DNA of 64,000 nucleotides from JADHUC01 sp964623055 (GTDB lineage: Bacteria > Planctomycetota > Planctomycetia > Pirellulales > Pirellulaceae), in contig CAZURK010000011.1 in NCBI GenBank assembly GCA_964623055.1, positions 1-64,000 on the forward strand. The letters run 5' to 3'. The notes beneath the pieces were generated by a model. The model searched no databases. It was given only the letters and a program-made list of their open reading frames with translations, and was not told where the DNA came from. The stretch's first letter is position 1; every line of letters starts with the position of its first letter. A program made the position numbers and the translations under genes. Positions 7,580 through 16,335 of this stretch are shown here, piece by piece.

Positions 7580-10500
7580 CTAGTTTTGCGTTGTGATCGA
7601 GATTAGCTCTCCATGGACGCCGTAGGTCAGGCCTACGTCGTCGAGCAGCTTTCGTAAGGCGGTTGCCAGCGGCACGTTCTCCATGTTCGCTGTGCAGCGC
7701 AGGTTGGGCGGAATACCCGCCGCGGCGAGCGCTGCGTGGTCGATTTCGATGAGGATGCCGTGTTGCTCGTTGAGCAGTGCGACTGCCTCCGCCAGCGGCG
7801 TCGCGGTGAAATGGCATCGAGTATCTTCCATCAACGCATTGACGGTCTTGGCTGCACGCTTTGCGCGGATTGTCTGCCGTTCCTTCGCAAATTCACGCTC
7901 CACTTCTTCCTCGTTAATGACGCCTTGCTGCATCAAACGCTTGGCCTCTTCCTTGGTCGTGATCACCAAGGCGTCGTCGCGAATGACGTAAGTCAATCTC
8001 CATTCGCTAAGGGTCAGCCGTAGCGCGTTGTGGAGAGTGATTCCCTTGAGGTTCTGCGTCACCAGCACATCGGTGGCAATGCCGGCGGCGCGCAACCGCG
8101 GCTCATCCAGTTGGATAGGGATAACATGCTGGTCGTGGAGGAACGCCAACACGTCTGTCAGTGGCGTCTCGATGAACTCCAGCCGAGTGTCTTCGTTAAG
8201 TTGCTCAAGGATCTTCCAGGTGCCCTGCGTGAAGTGGGGATAGCCGACGCGTGCAGGGTTGTCCCAGCCCCAGGCGAAAGTCGAGGGATCGATCCGGATA
8301 TCCGGCCGTTCCTTCTTGAATCGCCAGACGGCAGCCAGGTCAGCATCACTGCGTCCGAAGTGAACCCAACAACTCCGAGACAGGCCGCGGAGGTGGACCA
8401 AACCACTGCCCATAACATTCTTGCCCAAATACAGGTTTTGAATTGCCTTCAGTCCGGAAAGGTGTCTCAAGCCCTCATCGCTGATCTGAGTCCCCCGGAG
8501 GTCCAGGTGATTGAGCGTTGTGAGTCCACGAAGACGTGCCAGACCGGCGTCGGTGGTCTGAGTACCACGAAGATCCAGGTATTCGAGTTTTCGGCCGTGC
8601 AAATGCGCCAAGCCAGCGTCCGTTACCTGGGTCCCGGTGAGGTTCAGGCCACCGAGACTGCGGAGACGGTCGAGATGCGCCAAGCCGGCGTCGGTGACCC
8701 CAGTCCCGGTGAGATTCAGGCCAAGGAGACTCTTGAGGCGGCCTAGATGCTCCATTCCTGCGTCAGTTACGCGCGTGTTCGCGAGATCCAGGGCCCTGAG
8801 TTCGACCCCCTGCAAATGTGCCAGCCCCGCGTCCGTGATCGAAGTCCCGCTGAGATTCAGGTTCTCAAGTGACGCATTTCGAGGCAGATGCGCCAATCCC
8901 GCACCCGCAAGCTTCGTGTTGGCAAGGTTCAGATCCTCGAGTTTGGTCAGCCCACGAACATGCACCAATCCGGCGTCCGTGATATCGGTGTCTTCAAGAT
9001 CCAGACTCACTAGCTGCGACATGGCGCGCAAATGCCGCAGACCCTCGTCCGTGACGCTGCTGCGGCGGAGATTCAGTCTTTCAAGCTGCGTGAGACGGCC
9101 GAGGTGCGCCAACCCGGTATCGCTGAGTGGCATCTTGTAATGCAGGTCCAGCCGCACCAATTGTGTCAAGCCACGCAGGTGCTTCAGTCCGTCCTCCGTG
9201 ATTTTGCATCGGGAGATTCTCAGCGTCTTCAGGCGAGTCAATCCACTCAGATTCTCCAGTCCCGCGTCGGTGATATGCTTGCCAAGCGTCAACTCCTCCA
9301 GCCGTGTCAATCCGCTTAGATTTGCCAGGCCCGCGTCGGTGATGTTGTTGCCAGGATGCAATACCTCCAGCCGCGTTGCCCGTCGAAGATGTCTGAGCCC
9401 AGCGTCGGTGATCTGGTCGGGCAGAGACAGCCGCGTCAACTGTGGCAAGATCGCGAGCTGCCCCAAACCAGTATCCGTTATCCCGGAGCTGCTAAGATCC
9501 AGTGTGGTCAAGCGCGTGAGTCGGTTCACATGCGTGATGTCAGCATCGCCGATGTTCTTGAGGCCAACATTGAGTTCGCTGAGCTGTGCGAGTTCCGCCA
9601 AGTGCTCCAGCCCCGCGCCTGTTGTGAACGTACCGTCGAAAGACAGTTTTGTCAGTTGGGACAGTTGCCTGAGGTGTTTCAGGTCAGCATCCCTGACACG
9701 CGTATCTCCAAGGGCCAGACTTTCCAGTTGGGACATTCCCGAAAGATGCGCTAAACTGGCGCTGGGTACCGCTGTGCGATCAAGCCTGAGATTCTTGAGT
9801 CTGCCTAGTTTCCCGATGGAGCGGAGGTTGGCGTCGGAGATCTTCGAACGTGCAAGACATAGTGTCTCCAGCTTGGGCAGTTGTTGGAGGCTCTCCAGGA
9901 AGGCATTCCCAGGCCTCATCTGCATCAGCCAGAGTCCCTGCAATTGACCTAGGTCCGGTGTGCGTGTCAGCTTGGATTCAGCGTTGTGCGATTGTCCGAG
10001 AAACAAGACTCGGAGATTGTCTAGTACTCTCATGCGTTCAAGCTCGGCATCGGTGAACTCGGCTTGGTGCAGCAACACAATCTCGAAGACGGGCCGTCCG
10101 GGGAGACTCTCGTCCCGTGTGACCCAACCGCCCCGACTCTCGATTTCTGCAAGCACTTTTGCCTGCTCGGAATTGCCCTCGCCCGCCGTGGTCGGTGCGG
10201 CCGAATCGGCTGGGGCCTTCTCCGGGGCGTCTTTCTTGGGCGCCGTGATCTGGATGAACGCGTCGTCGAGAATGTAGGTCAGGCCCACGTCGCCCAGCAG
10301 CTTCTGCAAGGCGGATGCCAGCGGCACGTCCTTCACGTCCAGCGTGCAAGGCACGTCGGCCTGAATGCCCGCAGCGGCAAGCGCTGGCTCGTCGAATCCG
10401 ATGGCGATGCTATATTGCCTTTCGAGCGAGACCACTACGTCCTTCAGCGGCGTCGCAGTGAACTGGAGGCTAACCTTATCCTGCAACAGCCAGTAGATTC

Positions 10501-13500
10501 TGCTGTTCTTTTGAACCTCACGGCTCACCTCTGCCGCGCCGATCTTGCCCTGCCGTGCCAACCGCGTTCCCTCTTCGAGCGTTGTGATGATCAGTGCGTC
10601 TTCACCGATGACGTACGTCAAACCGATGTCGGTCAGGATCATCCGGAGCGCGCTGTACAAGGCGATTCCCTTGATGTTCCGCGTCACCGGCACGTTGGTG
10701 CCAATGCCCGCAGCACGCATTCGTGGCTCGTCGAGTTGGATGGGGATGTCATGCAGGTGCTGGAGAAATGCAGCAATGTCTTTCAATGGTGTCTCGATGA
10801 ACTCTAGCCGGGTGTCGTCTCGGAGAGCTGACAGGATTCTCTTGTTGGTCGGCGTCAAGCGAGGGTCCGTGTCGCCGGTCGGCGTATCCCAGCCCCAGAC
10901 AAGTATCGCGGGCTCGATCTGCACTCGCGGTAGTGCTCTCTTGAACTGCCGGGCAGCAGTGTCGGTGACCTTCGCTTTTTCGAGCCACAGGACTTGTAGT
11001 CGCGTCAATCCACCGAGGTGCTTCAACCCATCGTCGGTGATTTGCGTGCTGGTAAGATCCAGGACCGCGAGTTGCGTGAGTCCGCCGAGATGCACCAACC
11101 CGTCATCCGTGATTTGCGTGTCAGCAAGGTACAACCTTTGCAGTTGCGATAGCCCGCGTAGGTGCCGCAAACCGGAATCCGTGACGTTGGCGCCGCGCAG
11201 GTCCAGCCTTTCCAGTCGCGACAATCCCTGGAGATGGGCCAGCCCCGCGTCGCTGAGCGGGATGTCGCCCAGGTCCAGCTTCTCAAGTTTTGTCAGCCCG
11301 CTGAGGTGCTGCAAGCCGGCCTCGGTGACGCTTGTCTGGTGTAGACGGAGCTTTTGGAGTTGGGTCATTCCACGAAGGTGCGCGAGTCCAGCATCGGTGA
11401 GCTTTATTCCGCCGAGTTCCAGGCTACGCAGTTGCGCCAACCTGCCGACGTGCTCCAAGCTCGCGTCTCCAAGCGGGTCCATCACCATCAGACGTAGGTC
11501 GCAGAATTGGGGAAATTCCCGAAGGCGATCCAAGAAGGCGTTGCTGACCGAAGGTCCCGCTACGGCTAGTGTTCGCAAATCCCTAAGCCCCTTCAGATGT
11601 ATCAATCCATCTGTGGTGAAGCCGGTGCCCATAAGGCTCAGCGTCTGTAAGTTGTCGAACACCTTCAAGCGCTCAAGGAACGCATCGGTGATTTCGTTTC
11701 CGCGCAGCCACACCCCAGTAACCGGCTGGCCAGCGCTTTTCTTGTCACGACTGACCAGACCCTGCATTCTGTAAATATCGGCAATCACCTTTCCCTGCTC
11801 CGAAGCAAGATCGTCTGTCCTTGGCGGTGCAAACGGACTGGACGCGCGCGGCTTGGACAGGCCGAACGGATTTGCCGCCTTGGCAGGTGCAGCCGGCTTG
11901 GCTGGGGCTTCTTTCGGGGCGTCCTTCTCGGCCTTCGTAATCAGGATGAATTCGTCCTCGACAACGTAGGTCAGACCCACGTCGCGGAGTACCTTTCGCA
12001 AGGCGGATCCCAACGGCATGTCCTTCACGTCTAACGTGCAGCGCACATCCGGCTGAATGCCCGCTGCGGCGAGCGCTCGCTGGTCGACAACGAAAAGGAT
12101 GTCGTGTTGCTCCTTGAGGAATGCCACCACGTCCGGAAGCGGCGTCTCGGTGAATTGGAATCGAGTGTTTCTAAGTAGCTCGATTTGGCACTTGTCCCTG
12201 AAACGACGGAATGTCCATCCATTCTCGAATTCACGCCCTACCTCTTCTGCGTTGATGATGCCCAATTGTGCCAACCGCTGTCCCTCTTTCACGGTTGTGA
12301 TCACCAAAGCGTCGTCGCGGATGGCATAGGTCAGTCCCAATTGGCCGAGCATCAACCGGAGCGCACTGTGAAGAGTGATTCCCTTGACGTCGTGCGTCAC
12401 GGGCACATCCGTGCCAGCGCCAGCGGCACGCAACGTCGGTTCGTCGAGTTGGATAGGGATGTCATGAATTATTCCCATGAATTCCATCACTTGGTCCAGT
12501 GGCGTCTCGTTGAAATCCAGCCGGGTGTCGTCCTCGATGGCCGAAAGGATCTTCCTGCTGGTCCGCGTAAAGTGAACGCCCGCGGGCCGGGCAGGGTTGC
12601 CCCAACCCCAGGTGAGAGTCCCAGGATGGATCGACACCTTTGGCTGTGATCTCTTGAACTCCCAGACGGAAGCCACATCGGCCTTCGAGCCATCCAGGTA
12701 TAGATGAGGGTGCCCGGTCAACCTGCTGAGATGGGCCAACCCGGTGCCGGTGACTTCCGTTTTCTGGAGGGCCAGATGCTGTAGTCGCGTCAATCCACCG
12801 AGGTGCTTCAGCCCATCGTCGGTGACCTCCGTCTCGTCGAGTCCCAGGTGCTGTAGTTGCGTCAATCCGCCGAGATGCCTCAGTCCATCATCAGTGACCT
12901 GCGTGCCGCTCAGAATCAAGCCCCCGAGTTGTGTCGATTCGGCAAGATGCGTCAAGCCGGCGTCCGTGATCTTGGTGTTAGTCAGATTCAAGCTTGCAAG
13001 CTGTTTCAATTCCCCGAGATGTTTCAACGTGCCGTCCGTGACCTTCGTGTCCGAGAGATCCAAACGATAGAGCTGCGACATCCCGCGCAGATGCCGCAAT
13101 CCGGAGTCAGTGAGATTGCCGCCGCTAAGGTCCAACTCATGAAGCTGGGATAATCCCTGGAGGTAACTCAGGCCAGTATCGCTTAGCGGGATATCGGGCA
13201 GTTCCAGGTCCTCTAGCTTTGTCAGCCCACTGAGGTGCCTTAGACCGTCCTCGGTGACCTTCGTACGAGTCAGATCCAATTTCTCGAGTTGCGTCATCCC
13301 GCTAAGGTGCTTCAAGCCAGCCGAGGTGACTTCTGTGTAGGAAAGATCCAATCTTTGAATGCGCGTCAGCCCGCTGATATGGGCCAGTCCGGCGTCGGTG
13401 ACCTTGGCGCCCGAGAGGCCCAGGTTGACCAGCCCTGTCAACCCGCTGAGATGTTCCAGCCCCGCGTCGGTTACCTGACTGCCAAAGCCCAACGTCTCGA

Positions 13501-15652
13501 GCTGCGTCAGTCCCCGGAGATGCACCAATCCGGCGTCGGTGATGTTGGTTCCATCCAGACCCAGTGAGGTCAGTTGTGTCATCCCGGCAAGGTGTTCCAA
13601 TCCAGTATCGGATACCTCGGTCCCTGAGAGGTCTAGTACGGACAGTTGTGTGAGCTTGCCGAGATGCTCCACGCCGTCGTCTGTGACGGACGTACTCCCA
13701 AGGCTCAGGGCACGGAGTTCCGTCAGTTTCTCAAGTTGCGCCAGGCCGACACCCGTAATCCTGGTACCATGAAGAGAAATCTCTTGGAGTCGAGGCAACC
13801 GACTGAGGTGCTGTACGCCGGCATCCGTAATGAACGTATCGTTCAGAGATAAACGCTCGAGTTGCGGCAGGGCAGCGAGATGGACCAAGCCGTCGTCGGT
13901 AATCGGGTTGCGATATAGGCTCAGTTCCTTGAGCTGGGGCAATCCTCTGAGCTGCTTCAGGCTTGCATCTCGAAGCTGGTTGCTGTACAGGTTCAGCTCT
14001 TCGAGTTGGGTCAATTCCTGAAGACGATTCAGGAAAGCGTCACTGACAGGGGTTCTCGTGACGCACAGCTCTCGCAACCGACGGAGCCCCTTCAGATGCG
14101 TCAAGCCGGCTTCGGTAACCCGCGAGGGCCCGAGGCCCAGCGTCTCGAGGTCCTCGAGCACCTTCAGGCGTTCAAGAAACGCATCGGTGATCGTGTCTCC
14201 GTTCAGCGTCACCTCAATCACTGGCTTGCCGGGCTTGTCCTCGTCCCGAATGACCCAACCGGCCACAGCCGTAATTTCGGCGATCTGCCTGGCCCGCTCT
14301 GACTCGACCTCTCCTGACTTGCTCGGTGCCGCCGGACTGACCGGAGGATCTGCGACGGTGGTGTTTTCGCTCGCGGTCACGTCGCTTTCCGGCACAGCCT
14401 CATCTGCCTCGGCAGCACGCACGTGCGACAGGGCAATCACGCCCGCCATTCCCAGTCCCGCAAGGACCACCAACACTACGCCTGCGCGATTCATCCGGGT
14501 CGTCGGATTCGTTTCCGTAGAAAGCAATCTGCGGATACGATGTTCGAGAGCGTGCGAACGTTCGCGGGCAGGATGGTGTTCGAACACGCTTAACGTAGCA
14601 GGCAATGGCGACGGCTTGACGACGCGTTCGGCCAGCGTCACCAGCACCTCGGCAAGAGGCGCACCATCGCCTTGACTGCCAAGCACGAAGTTGTCGCACA
14701 CCTCTTCGCGCAAGTCCGCCAGCCGCCGATTGAGCCAATACACCAACGGACACCACCAATAGAGCACCACCGCCAGTCGCTGCGCCAAGCCGATCCACGA
14801 ATCGCGACGGGCCGTGTGCGCCATTTCGTGGAGAAGCACGGCGCGACACTGATCCGGCGGCAGATCGTCGGCGAACCCTTCGGGCAGCACGATGGCTGGC
14901 CGAAATAGCCCCAGCGTGACGGGCATCACGGCCCGCGCCGAGACAAGCAACCGCGGAGCACGGGCCAAACCCAGTTGCGCAGCGGCCTGCGTCACTGCTT
15001 GTCGCATGCCGTCGTCCGGGTGCTCTCGCAGTCCGCGGCAAAACGCGGCCAGCCGCGCGAAGCAGCGGGCCAGCCACAGCAGGCTGATCGTCGTGCCCAA
15101 CGCCCATACCAGCACGAATCCTTGCGCGATCGGCAACCACCATGGCGTTGTTGTGACAGATGCCGTCTCTTCCGGAGTCACAACCTGATCAACGAGAGGA
15201 ACCGGTTCGGTACGTGGCCTCTGCGCCACCTCGATCGGTTCATCTGGGACGGTGGCTGGGAATTCCCTAACGAAATCTTGGTATTCCCCCGCGAAGGCTG
15301 AAGGTCTCGGTACCGCCTCTCTTTCCATCGCCGACTGCTCTTGTCGGGCATCAGCGATTGGAAGCTGTGTGTCTGGGGGCGAGTCCGGCTTGTCGATGGG
15401 CTCGCGCTGCACGCTCATCGCCACTCGCAGCCGACCGAATCCAGCTCGGCCCGCAAGCCAAACCAACGCAGGCGAGGTCAACACCAACACCAGCCCCAAC
15501 AACAACAGGCCATGGCGAATCGGCGCCGATCCCCGTCGACAGACGAATACCACCAGCAACGCCGCCGCGCACAACCACACCACCGCCAGGGCGACGTTCC
15601 CCAAGTACAGCACCGTCTGTGCGTTCGGCAGAGAAGCTTCGGGCAGACTCAT
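7580..15652 (-). CDS. Giant BlaR1-like M56 metallopeptidase receptor with three LRR + STN-like modules
   Basis: The 2690-residue membrane protein starts at 15652 with an ATGA overlap onto the BlaI gene. Residues 1-390 are an M56 domain: membrane segments at about 16-38, 47-67 and 172-196, the zinc motif HEMAH at 275-279 and LREEVCDN at 314-321. A further membrane segment lies at about 390-410. The exported remainder is three modules. Each opens with a short segment (such as GWVIRDEDKPGKPV), then an LRR array with the pattern LxLxxTxITDAGLxHLxGL, about 21, 10 and 23 repeats, then two STN-like domains (F-x-ETPLxDVxxFL, then GLTYxxxDxxxxIT) at about 1036-1240, 1605-1801 and 2480-2688. BlaR1-type proteins sense a ligand outside and trigger loss of their repressor; ligand and target here are unknown. 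Confidence 0.9.
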   Translation of the reverse strand: MSLPEASLPNAQTVLYLGNVALAVVWLCAAALLVVFVCRRGSAPIRHGLLLLGLVLVLTSPALVWLAGRAGFGRLRVAMSVQREPIDKPDSPPDTQLPIADARQEQSAMEREAVPRPSAFAGEYQDFVREFPATVPDEPIEVAQRPRTEPVPLVDQVVTPEETASVTTTPWWLPIAQGFVLVWALGTTISLLWLARCFARLAAFCRGLREHPDDGMRQAVTQAAAQLGLARAPRLLVSARAVMPVTLGLFRPAIVLPEGFADDLPPDQCRAVLLHEMAHTARRDSWIGLAQRLAVVLYWWCPLVYWLNRRLADLREEVCDNFVLGSQGDGAPLAEVLVTLAERVVKPSPLPATLSVFEHHPARERSHALEHRIRRLLSTETNPTTRMNRAGVVLVVLAGLGMAGVIALSHVRAAEADEAVPESDVTASENTTVADPPVSPAAPSKSGEVESERARQIAEITAVAGWVIRDEDKPGKPVIEVTLNGDTITDAFLERLKVLEDLETLGLGPSRVTEAGLTHLKGLRRLRELCVTRTPVSDAFLNRLQELTQLEELNLYSNQLRDASLKQLRGLPQLKELSLYRNPITDDGLVHLAALPQLERLSLNDTFITDAGVQHLSRLPRLQEISLHGTRITGVGLAQLEKLTELRALSLGSTSVTDDGVEHLGKLTQLSVLDLSGTEVSDTGLEHLAGMTQLTSLGLDGTNITDAGLVHLRGLTQLETLGFGSQVTDAGLEHLSGLTGLVNLGLSGAKVTDAGLAHISGLTRIQRLDLSYTEVTSAGLKHLSGMTQLEKLDLTRTKVTEDGLRHLSGLTKLEDLELPDIPLSDTGLSYLQGLSQLHELDLSGGNLTDSGLRHLRGMSQLYRLDLSDTKVTDGTLKHLGELKQLASLNLTNTKITDAGLTHLAESTQLGGLILSGTQVTDDGLRHLGGLTQLQHLGLDETEVTDDGLKHLGGLTRLQHLALQKTEVTGTGLAHLSRLTGHPHLYLDGSKADVASVWEFKRSQPKVSIHPGTLTWGWGNPARPAGVHFTRTSRKILSAIEDDTRLDFNETPLDQVMEFMGIIHDIPIQLDEPTLRAAGAGTDVPVTHDVKGITLHSALRLMLGQLGLTYAIRDDALVITTVKEGQRLAQLGIINAEEVGREFENGWTFRRFRDKCQIELLRNTRFQFTETPLPDVVAFLKEQHDILFVVDQRALAAAGIQPDVRCTLDVKDMPLGSALRKVLRDVGLTYVVEDEFILITKAEKDAPKEAPAKPAAPAKAANPFGLSKPRASSPFAPPRTDDLASEQGKVIADIYRMQGLVSRDKKSAGQPVTGVWLRGNEITDAFLERLKVFDNLQTLSLMGTGFTTDGLIHLKGLRDLRTLAVAGPSVSNAFLDRLREFPQFCDLRLMVMDPLGDASLEHVGRLAQLRSLELGGIKLTDAGLAHLRGMTQLQKLRLHQTSVTEAGLQHLSGLTKLEKLDLGDIPLSDAGLAHLQGLSRLERLDLRGANVTDSGLRHLRGLSQLQRLYLADTQITDDGLVHLGGLTQLAVLDLTSTQITDDGLKHLGGLTRLQVLWLEKAKVTDTAARQFKRALPRVQIEPAILVWGWDTPTGDTDPRLTPTNKRILSALRDDTRLEFIETPLKDIAAFLQHLHDIPIQLDEPRMRAAGIGTNVPVTRNIKGIALYSALRMILTDIGLTYVIGEDALIITTLEEGTRLARQGKIGAAEVSREVQKNSRIYWLLQDKVSLQFTATPLKDVVVSLERQYSIAIGFDEPALAAAGIQADVPCTLDVKDVPLASALQKLLGDVGLTYILDDAFIQITAPKKDAPEKAPADSAAPTTAGEGNSEQAKVLAEIESRGGWVTRDESLPGRPVFEIVLLHQAEFTDAELERMRVLDNLRVLFLGQSHNAESKLTRTPDLGQLQGLWLMQMRPGNAFLESLQQLPKLETLCLARSKISDANLRSIGKLGRLKNLRLDRTAVPSASLAHLSGMSQLESLALGDTRVRDADLKHLRQLSQLTKLSFDGTFTTGAGLEHLAELAQLSELNVGLKNIGDADITHVNRLTRLTTLDLSSSGITDTGLGQLAILPQLTRLSLPDQITDAGLRHLRRATRLEVLHPGNNITDAGLANLSGLTRLEELTLGKHITDAGLENLSGLTRLKTLRISRCKITEDGLKHLRGLTQLVRLDLHYKMPLSDTGLAHLGRLTQLERLNLRRSSVTDEGLRHLRAMSQLVSLDLEDTDITDAGLVHVRGLTKLEDLNLANTKLAGAGLAHLPRNASLENLNLSGTSITDAGLAHLQGVELRALDLANTRVTDAGMEHLGRLKSLLGLNLTGTGVTDAGLAHLDRLRSLGGLNLTGTQVTDAGLAHLHGRKLEYLDLRGTQTTDAGLARLRGLTTLNHLDLRGTQISDEGLRHLSGLKAIQNLYLGKNVMGSGLVHLRGLSRSCWVHFGRSDADLAAVWRFKKERPDIRIDPSTFAWGWDNPARVGYPHFTQGTWKILEQLNEDTRLEFIETPLTDVLAFLHDQHVIPIQLDEPRLRAAGIATDVLVTQNLKGITLHNALRLTLSEWRLTYVIRDDALVITTKEEAKRLMQQGVINEEEVEREFAKERQTIRAKRAAKTVNALMEDTRCHFTATPLAEAVALLNEQHGILIEIDHAALAAAGIPPNLRCTANMENVPLATALRKLLDDVGLTYGVHGELISITTQN

Positions 15653-16059
15653 GACCGCTTCCTCCTCGAACCGCGTCGCGCGGCGTGATCGTCCAGGAGT
15701 TGTTGCAGACGCTGTATGTCATTGGCTTGGATCTCTCGCGAGCCCAGCACACTCATCACCAAATCGGACAACGAGCCGCCGAAGAAGTCATTCACAAACT
15801 CGGCCGCCAGCATTTCCGCGGTTTGTTGCTGATCCAAGGCCGCGACGTAACAGGCGACACCCGAATCCGACTTGCGCCGCAACCAGCGACGATTCTCTAG
15901 CCGTTGGATCTGCTTCAGCACCGTCGTGCGGCCCACCTCTCGGTCAGCGCAAATCTGTTGCCAGATCTCAGTGGCCGTGGCTCCACTCTCGCCTCGTCGC
16001 CAAAGCACCTGCATGATCTGATGTTGAACGGCCGTAAGTTTGCCCTCCGGGTCCGGCAT
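15649..16059 (-). CDS. BlaI/MecI/CopY-family transcriptional repressor
   Basis: The 136-residue protein starts at ATG 16059, eight bases after AAGGAG. Residues about 8-80 are a winged helix with the family patterns IMQVLWRRGESGATATEI and VGRTTVLKQIQRLENRRWL, followed by a helical dimerisation tail (MLAAEFVNDFFGGSLSDLVM). BlaI repressors bind palindromic operators as dimers and are cut or inactivated after their M56 partner senses its signal. Its stop codon overlaps the start of the M56 gene, so the two are translationally coupled. A large inverted repeat 35 bases upstream is the likely operator. No beta-lactamase gene is nearby, so the regulon is probably not antibiotic resistance. Confidence 0.93.
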   Translation of the reverse strand: MPDPEGKLTAVQHQIMQVLWRRGESGATATEIWQQICADREVGRTTVLKQIQRLENRRWLRRKSDSGVACYVAALDQQQTAEMLAAEFVNDFFGGSLSDLVMSVLGSREIQANDIQRLQQLLDDHAARRGSRRKRS

Positions 16060-16093
16060 CCGAGGCTCTCCTTGTTGGCGGCATTTGCTACTT

Positions 16094-16148
16094 CATGACG
16101 ACACCTGACGTCACTCAGTCTAGCAGGTGACGTCGCGTGTCGTCAATG
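16094..16148. promoter_or_regulatory. Inverted-repeat operator candidate for the BlaI repressor
   Basis: The arm CATGACGACACCTGACGTCA (16094-16113, followed by C) is mirrored by GTGACGTCGCGTGTCGTCAA (from 16127, to 16148) with only a few mismatches and a 12-base spacer. Each arm contains TGACGTC and CGACAC-like blocks. The site lies directly upstream of the BlaI start, where autoregulatory operators of this family sit. Confidence 0.6.
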
Positions 16149-16205
16149 CCAGCGATTAGAATTTCGTCCAAGCGGATTCTGGAGCCGGGTCTCACGCGCA
16201 TAGTC

Positions 16206-16304
16206 GTAGGCCGGAACGAGCGCAGCGCTGTTCCGGCAATTGTTGTTTCTACGTGAGAAATGATGCCGGAACTGCGTCGCTGTCGCACCTTGTTGCCGGC
16301 CTAC
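16206..16304. repeat. Nested palindromic intergenic repeat
   Basis: The outer arms are GTAGGCCGGAAC and GTTGCCGGCCTAC; the inner arms are GTTCCGGCA and TGCCGGAAC. Related pieces occur at 61456-61553. It lies between the BlaI operator region and the 3' end of the AsnA gene. It looks like a REP-type non-coding element of unknown mobility. Confidence 0.6.
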
Positions 16305-16335
16305 CGCTTTTCAACGGGCTGCTAACGGGCGAGGA

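Noticed and set aside
8030..11774. Several long plus-strand reading frames opposite the LRR gene (for example 9198-9947 and 10545-11774)
   Set aside because: They are antisense shadows caused by the periodic LRR DNA; they share no protein family and lie entirely over the real gene.
8360..14190. Regularly spaced 69-72-base DNA repeats resembling a CRISPR or satellite array
   Set aside because: They are codon-periodic LRR units in one continuous frame; repeats are degenerate and there are no unique spacers.
7580..16059. Beta-lactam resistance interpretation of the BlaI/M56 pair
   Set aside because: No beta-lactamase or PBP gene is adjacent, the sensor region is LRR/STN rather than penicillin-binding, and the family is used widely for other signals.
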